Shown here piece by piece: positions 34,090-39,059 of a DNA stretch of 39,059 nt (positions are counted from its first letter, which is position 1; each line of letters begins with the position of its first letter). Location of the stretch: the NCBI GenBank assembly GCA_009782515.1, contig WRIY01000024.1, forward strand, positions 1-39,059, given 5' to 3'. Under the pieces are notes generated by a model that did not search any database, was not told the DNA's origin, and was given only the letters and a program-made list of their open reading frames with translations. The DNA comes from Eubacteriaceae bacterium (lineage in GTDB: Bacteria > Bacillota > Clostridia > Eubacteriales > Anaerofustaceae). The translations under genes and the position numbers were made by a program.

Positions 34090-35018
34090 TAAATATTTTT
34101 CGAATAGCTTTATCTGCCAATCTAAATCTACATCAGCAATGCGCGGCGCATGGTTTCATTCCTGAGTTTTTATTAATCTTGCCGGTACAGAGTTTCTGCT
34201 TGGGATCTGCTTTTGCAGCCTTAAATAGGCTGACGAGGCAATAGAGAGCTTTGATGCGGGAAAAAGACAAAATAGCAGTAAAAAGCAAGCCGAAAAAGGA
34301 CGATAGCATAGCATCACAGAGCTTCTTCAGCTTGTTGGCAGTTTCAAGCAGCGAATAGGTTGAAATTGTGCTTTGCGTAAAGATAGTAGGCTTTGCCAGG
34401 TGCCCAGCCCCGATTGCTGCAGGCATGCCGCCTAAGCGAAAAGAGAATGAAAAAGCGTTTTCACATGAACACGAAAGCAGTAGGCTGCCAAGTTGGCAGA
34501 AGTGCTGCTTAACGCCTGATTGCCTATGGGCCTTTGGAAGCGCGCTCGGAGCTGCATCTGCAGGCGCAGGATGGGCTAAGGCAGCGAAATTGTAGAAATC
34601 TTATGAAGCCAGATATAACATGATTGATAAAATGATAAATGCTGTTGTCGAGTGGATTATACGCTACTTTTATGGCATGGCAGAGGCTGAGGGCGCATCA
34701 TGCTTTGCAACATAGTTCGTTCCTGCACAGACAGGCATCAAGATCGAAAAACCATAAAGCTCCATGCAGGCAATATAGCTTCGCTGTTTTTAGTGGTTTC
34801 ATGAACGCAAGGCTGCTTAGCAGCTCTGATATGCTCGACAAATACTCGATCACGATATTGTCAATCGCACAGTGAACAAAATGCTTTGCTTGGCCAGCAC
34901 ATAAATCCGAAATCGATCCCATAGAATGCCTAGTAATATAAATATTGGAATATAAAAATGGAAGCCTTCCTATGATTGCCCTATTGAGAAATCATAGAAA
35001 TAAAACTTAAATACAAAT
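34090..35018. other. Long stretch without a supported gene
   Basis: About 0.9 kb. A minus-strand frame (34133-34426) and shorter plus-strand frames exist but lack convincing starts or motifs. Probably decayed sequence. Confidence 0.4.
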
Positions 35019-35033
35019 ATGAGGCTTCCTTAT

Positions 35034-35306
35034 ATGAATAATAGCATAAATAATGCCGAAACGAAACAGACATCTATTGCCCAAGCGCCAAAACTGCCTA
35101 GCCCATGCACTGAGTCAGGCCTTCTCGCGCAGGAAACTGTCCTTGCCGCCATGGACTGGCGGGGCTTTAACCGCCAGCCCAAGCGGCGGCTTAGAAAAAT
35201 CATCAGATCGTGCCCCATCCTTTCTGATGCAATAGGCGAATACATGCCTGATCTGGCTGGCATGCTTTGCGACTACGTTTTAAGGCGCTTTGGGATTTTT
35301 GTATAG
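35034..35306 (+). CDS. Small hypothetical protein (uncertain)
   Basis: 90 residues from ATG 35034 (95 from 35019). A polar N-terminus with a Pro-rich stretch is followed by a basic segment QPKRRLRKIIRSC and a hydrophobic C-terminal helix. A possible promoter (TTGAGA, 17 bases, TTAAAT) precedes it, and AGG lies 10 bases before the ATG. It resembles no family I know. It is convergent with the lipoprotein gene and could be chance. Confidence 0.3.
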   Translation: MNNSINNAETKQTSIAQAPKLPSPCTESGLLAQETVLAAMDWRGFNRQPKRRLRKIIRSCPILSDAIGEYMPDLAGMLCDYVLRRFGIFV

Positions 35307-35319
35307 AGCCGCTCAAAAC

Positions 35320-36966
35320 CTAGGGGCTATAATATACGATAATGCCCCTTTCAGATATCGGGTTCCGAATCGACAAAGAGGCCTCATCAGATCCAGGCTT
35401 TACAATGGCGTGCTTGCCATCAGGCAAATCGCCAGCCCTTGTTAAGCCGCTTTCTGTTTGCATTTCTTCTATATTTGACAAATCCAGTGAATCAAAGTCG
35501 CTGTTTGCGCCCTCCAAGCCTCCCGGCTTGGAATAGATCGCTATCATCCCCAAGAACGAGCTGTCATAGACTGCACCTTCAAGGATACTGTCAATGCCTT
35601 CGCTGTAAGCTTCACAGCTGCTTAGCGCAGCGTGCGCTATTTCTGCGGCAATCCATTGGGCATGATCCAGGGCAAGCGCATTTCCAAGCAATCCGCTCAA
35701 TCCGCCTGATTCGCTATGCGTATTTAGGAGAGCAGCCGCTCGGGAAAGCACGCTTTCAATGTAGCGTTGGCTGGCGATGCTGAACTGCATCGCCCAGTTT
35801 GCTCTGCCGGCAATAAACTGGCTGTCTGCTTTTAGCTTTTCGATCGTTTTGGCATCTCCAACACTTCCGCTTAGGCGAAAGTCGCCATAGCCAGTTTCAG
35901 GCTCGAAAACAATTGCGCCGGTTCCCTCCCAGCTGTTGAGCAGTATAGGCTCTTCAGGCACGATGGCTGACAGGCCATTGGCAATCGCATCGCCAATAGA
36001 GCTAATAAGCACTCCAGGTATTTTTAGCTGGGCAGTTTCAAAATCGGCATTGCCCTTTGAGGCAATATGCAAAGGAATGCCAGCATTATATGAGTATGCA
36101 ATAACTGAAGCTGTGCATACAGAGCTCGCTCCGGTGAATTGCTCTATAACAGCGCTTGCGAGAGCAGATGAAAACATCCCGGCAATAAAGTTAAGCTCGA
36201 AATTTTGGCTTTCATTGCAGTCGGTAGCCTTTGAATCGCCAAATGCGCCGATTGTGTCGATCGCAAACCATGCTTCTTCATCGCAAAAACTTATTTCTCC
36301 TTTCAGCAATAAAAACCTTAATTGGTATTCTGCGATGCAAATATTTAAGCTTGGCGCTCTTGGGTTTTCATATATCTTTTGCAGCAAGCTTTCATAGCTG
36401 TTAAGCTGAAAAAGGTATGACTTTGCCATTGCTGACAAATAGTGCAGAATGTTATCGTTATAGCTCGCGCTTTCGCTAATTTGCCTCAAATCCACACGCG
36501 CTTCGCCTTCCCCCATGCTGCCGCAATCAACGGCAAAGGAATATACACATCCCACTTGCACAGTTTTGCGAAAGCTCATGGTTGCGCCATCAGAACGGGC
36601 AACTAAAACCTCAAGCGTTTGAAGGCTGCTGAGCGTGCTTGCATTTCCGTAGAAAACTTTTTCGCCAACTGTCAGCGCTGTTGTGAATTTTGGCTCGCTG
36701 TCAATTTGCGCCCTGGCATTTTCTTCTGTGAATTCATAGCCATATCCATATTCGCTGTTTAAATAGTTTATGGATATTGGAATGTGGCGCAGCTCCGAAG
36801 CGCTTGAAGAAAATTCAATGCCATCCAATCTAAGTGATATGCTGTACGAGTCCAATGAAAATTCTTTGCTGTTAGGCAGGCTGTTTTGCGAGCACCCGTT
36901 CATGCATATAGAAAGCTGGATAAGCGCCAGCGCAAAAACAGTGCGCCGCTTGCCGGATGAAAGCAT
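35320..36966 (-). CDS. Large putative lipoprotein of unknown function
   Basis: 548 residues from the ATG at 36966. AGAGGAG lies 9 bases upstream of this ATG, and it places a standard lipoprotein signal at the N-terminus (GKRRTVF, hydrophobic core, Cys25 in CMNGC). The earlier ATGs would bury that signal behind 35 residues. The mature part has a beta-rich N-terminal region (~35-200), then a mainly helical region with Ala-rich stretches, and the C-terminus ends in an Ile/Val strand. The 'C...FN...AGMFSSALASAVIEQF' section looks like a helical domain. No catalytic motif is recognised. Probably a surface solute- or polymer-binding protein. Confidence 0.75.
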   Translation of the reverse strand: MLSSGKRRTVFALALIQLSICMNGCSQNSLPNSKEFSLDSYSISLRLDGIEFSSSASELRHIPISINYLNSEYGYGYEFTEENARAQIDSEPKFTTALTVGEKVFYGNASTLSSLQTLEVLVARSDGATMSFRKTVQVGCVYSFAVDCGSMGEGEARVDLRQISESASYNDNILHYLSAMAKSYLFQLNSYESLLQKIYENPRAPSLNICIAEYQLRFLLLKGEISFCDEEAWFAIDTIGAFGDSKATDCNESQNFELNFIAGMFSSALASAVIEQFTGASSVCTASVIAYSYNAGIPLHIASKGNADFETAQLKIPGVLISSIGDAIANGLSAIVPEEPILLNSWEGTGAIVFEPETGYGDFRLSGSVGDAKTIEKLKADSQFIAGRANWAMQFSIASQRYIESVLSRAAALLNTHSESGGLSGLLGNALALDHAQWIAAEIAHAALSSCEAYSEGIDSILEGAVYDSSFLGMIAIYSKPGGLEGANSDFDSLDLSNIEEMQTESGLTRAGDLPDGKHAIVKPGSDEASLSIRNPISERGIIVYYSP

Positions 36967-37071
36967 TTTGGCCATCTCCTCTGGTGTCATTTCATTTAAA
37001 GGCGGCAGCTGCATCCGAATGGCAATGCCCACAGCCTTCATATTTATCCTGATTGTACCAGCCAAACCCAA

Positions 37072-37558
37072 GCCTGCGCACGTTTTTTGTCAGCATTTGG
37101 CATGCTTCTGGGCGAAAGAAAGAGCCGCCTTATGCTGATTTTGCCTGATATACGCATTTTTAGAATAAGCCCGCTTGGCGCGCAGCGAATTGCGCTTCAC
37201 AGATGCCAAATTATTAGCCAATTACTCTTATGCAATTCGAGCAAAAAACGATAACGAAGAGGCATTCCATATGCGCCTTTCGCTATCAAGCTGTCTGAAA
37301 AAAACCTTGCAGGGAAACTGCTAACCACAATTATGCATAAAAGGCCAATAAAATTGTAGATTCGGCAATCCTGTCTGCAGTGCGCAAGTTTCGGAATGCA
37401 CATGCGAAGGGAGCAGCGAGCCATAAGATATGCGATGCACCAGTTAAATTCTTTCTGCTTTTATTCAGGCTTAAGGGATGTTAGTGTAGAACGCAAGTGT
37501 TATAATTGTTAAAATGGATTTTTCGCATGGCTAAAATGCCATGCAGTAAGGAATCAAA
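37072..37558. other. Intergenic with promoter of the GyrI-like gene
   Basis: No gene is seen. Near the right end TATAAT (37501-37506) and a GTAAGGA ribosome binding site precede the next gene. Confidence 0.5.
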
Positions 37559-38038
37559 ATGCAAAAAGAGCCAGATATACTGATAGTTGAGATGCCTGTT
37601 TGTCGAATGGCATCTTCAGGGCCTTTATCAGATGATGATGAGATAAAGCGCTTCGAAGCAGCTTGGAACCGTCTCGCTTCACAAAACGCAGACAAGGTGA
37701 ATCCACGTGACTATATGTACATCGATGAAGAGAGCGGAAAAAGCGTTTGGCTTTATCTAGTTGAAGACTGGATGAGCGAAGATGACATTGACGGTTTCGA
37801 AATAATACCTTTTGAAGGCGGGCTATATGCATCAGCACTTGCAGACAACTGGGACTACAGCGAATACGAGCGTGTGTATAACGGTATTGTCTCATGGACT
37901 GATAGCCAGGAAAAAATCCAGCTTGATGATAAAGTGCGCAACTTGCTGTTTCACTTTGCCGGCCCGCATTCGGCGCATCTTATTGAGTTAAACTATGGAA
38001 AGATTCGCTATTTTATCCCGATTAAGATGATCAAATAG
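37559..38038 (+). CDS. GyrI-like small-molecule-binding protein
   Basis: 159 residues, no DNA-binding domain. The C-terminal half follows the GyrI/SOUL-like effector-binding fold found in AraC- and MerR-type regulators: FEGGLYASALADN, YNGIVSWTDSQEKIQLDD, and a final strand YFIPIKMIK ('IPIK' ends many members). The preceding DPRDYMYIDEESG-like region varies. Stand-alone members may bind or detoxify small hydrophobic compounds. AAGGA lies upstream, and a hairpin CCATCTC-TTT-GAGATGG (38044-38060) after the stop is a likely terminator. Confidence 0.7.
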   Translation: MQKEPDILIVEMPVCRMASSGPLSDDDEIKRFEAAWNRLASQNADKVNPRDYMYIDEESGKSVWLYLVEDWMSEDDIDGFEIIPFEGGLYASALADNWDYSEYERVYNGIVSWTDSQEKIQLDDKVRNLLFHFAGPHSAHLIELNYGKIRYFIPIKMIK

Positions 38039-38043
38039 TTACG

Positions 38044-38064
38044 CCATCTCTTTGAGATGGTTGT
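38044..38064 (+). terminator. Short terminator-like hairpin
   Basis: CCATCTC and GAGATGG with a 3-base loop, six bases past the stop, followed by TTGT. The T-run is weak. Confidence 0.45.
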
Positions 38065-38439
38065 AAACTCAAAATGTGCCACTGTTAAACCATGCGCCAA
38101 CTGATGCAGAAAAGACAGCATGCATGGGCTCTGAAGTGCTGTAATATGCTTTCGTAGAATAGCATGTAAGGGTATATATAGACTGGCTTTAGGGGTGAGG
38201 ACTTATTGCTTCTTGTGCACGCATGCCAGGTGAGAGGCTGTCTTGAATGATGTAACAAGCAGAATAAACCATTCCGCTGAGCTCTTTCACTGCGTGATCG
38301 TAGGCGAAATTTATACTTTGCATTAGAGTAATTTTGTTTCACGCGATAGATATTTGATATCAGGGCAAAGTGCACAGTTAATTCTATACATATATAAATA
38401 ATGATAACTCTGGAAAGCTCAAGAGGCATATTAAGCAAG
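38065..38439. other. Intergenic, no supported feature
   Basis: No gene with a credible start. It leads into the AT-rich CRISPR leader. Confidence 0.4.
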
Positions 38440-38631
38440 GGGCCTTTCCGAGAGGAAAAAAACTACAAAAAAAAAGCACATTTTTAAAGGAAATTTCCAT
38501 TTTACTTATGGGATATAATGGATGCTAAATAGAGAGTGTGACAAAATGTTGCCAAAAATGATGAAAATTGAATGGCCTTTCCGAAAAGGTACCCTGAAAG
38601 CAGCTTATATTGCGAGTTTCAAGAAGGCAGG
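38440..38631 (+). promoter_or_regulatory. CRISPR leader with promoter
   Basis: An AT-rich stretch directly before the first repeat, with TATAAT at 38514-38519 and a CCTTTCCGAAAAGG inverted repeat near 38575. A leader on this side agrees with repeats that end in ATTGAGAC at their 3' end. No cas genes lie in the window. Confidence 0.65.
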
Positions 38632-39059
38632 GTCAGAATTAAGGACGACCCCTTCGGGGGATTGAGACGCCAAATAAAAAGAATGCTTCCAATTTTTTTA
38701 GTTCTGTCAGAATTAAGGACGACCCCTTCGGGGGATTGAGACCCCTTTTCAGATATGTTGGCATAAACTTCTGTTGTTACGTCAGAATTAAGGACGACCT
38801 CTTCGGGGGATTGAGACTTTTCGACCGTTGAAACTGAGATGGCAGAATTGACATTGCGTCAGAATTAAGGACGACTCCTTCGGGGATTGAGACGCTTTCG
38901 TAGACCTTATATTCCTCAATTCCAGTGTTTGTCAAAATTAAGGACGACCCCTTCGGGGGATTGAGACTTTTCGACCGTTGAAACTGAGATGGCAGAATTG
39001 ACATTGCGTCAGAATTAAGGACGACTCCTTCGGGGATTGAGACGCTTTCGCAGACCTTA
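38632..39059 (+). CRISPR. CRISPR array, leader-proximal end (runs off the window)
   Basis: Six repeats of 36-37 bases, starting GTCAGAATTAAGGACGAC and ending ATTGAGAC with a CCCC-TTC-GGGG hairpin, at 38632, 38706, 38781, 38858, 38931 and 39008. Spacers are 37-40 bases. Repeats 4 and 6 are one base shorter and share the variant GACTCCTTCGGGG; repeat 3 has CTCTT; repeat 5 starts GTCAAAATT. Spacers 3 and 5 are identical, and spacer 6 starts like spacer 4 with one change, so 150 bases are duplicated. The array subtype cannot be set without cas genes. Confidence 0.95.

Noticed and set aside
34133-34426. 97-codon minus-strand frame with a hydrophobic middle
   Set aside because: Poor start context and low-complexity composition; nothing recognisable, so treated as chance or decayed sequence.
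38085-38438. 117-codon minus-strand frame before the CRISPR leader
   Set aside because: No ribosome binding site and no protein-like domain pattern.
38777-39004. 75-codon repetitive frame
   Set aside because: It lies wholly inside the CRISPR array and reflects its duplicated spacers and repeats.

Overview
The window looks like a chromosomal accessory region of a Gram-positive bacterium, most likely an anaerobic member of the Bacillota (Clostridia-like). The signs are an agr-type LytTR regulator/GHKL kinase/AgrB operon, a lysine riboswitch ahead of asd-dapA-dapB-dapH, lipoprotein signal peptides, strong purine-rich ribosome binding sites and a poly-ferredoxin. No rRNA or tRNA gene was seen, and the species cannot be named from the sequence alone.

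Layout. 1-910: a truncated IS110-type transposase, then a small membrane protein inside a ~0.5 kb segment that recurs inverted at 9105-9608. 1336-5211: two small secreted proteins on the minus strand (one with a duplicated module, one Cys-rich), divergent from an agr-like operon (response regulator, sensor kinase, AgrB). Three boxes at 20-bp spacing precede the operon. No convincing AgrD is present; the operon runs straight into IS21 (istA) and TraG/VirD4 debris (5277-6331). 6382-12797: four minus-strand genes, namely two very large paralogous membrane proteins with duplicated GATase-like domains, a secreted protein with Cys every fifth residue, and a second copy of the small membrane protein. 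This is the most interesting unexplained locus. 13030-17043: a second copy of the agr promoter region followed by layers of transposase debris: two IS4-like remnants and an IS701-like transposase interrupted by an IS5-like element with clear ends and a TA duplication.

17312-20973: promoter, lysine riboswitch with terminator, and the asd-dapA-dapB-dapH operon, the main housekeeping block. 21125-24883, minus strand: a DUF4143-type ATPase preceded by four 23-bp direct repeats, an AadA-like nucleotidyltransferase, and a helical protein of unknown function. 25659-29645, plus strand: a four-cluster ferredoxin, a truncated HATPase/AlbA-family protein, tandem arylamine N-acetyltransferases and a lipoprotein. 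29898-37000, mostly minus strand: a beta-helix surface-type protein with pilin-like C-terminal domains but no visible export signal, a DUF4153-type membrane protein behind a perfect palindrome, and a large lipoprotein. 37559-38038: a GyrI-like ligand-binding protein. 38632-39059: the leader-proximal end of a CRISPR array that runs off the window, has degenerate repeats, and carries a 150-bp internal duplication. No cas genes are in the window.

The agr-like operon, the duplicated control region, the Cys-rich secreted proteins and the large membrane proteins lie within 12 kb and share duplicated segments. This suggests a peptide-signalling or surface-peptide island shaped by repeated duplication and insertion-sequence traffic; that link is inference.
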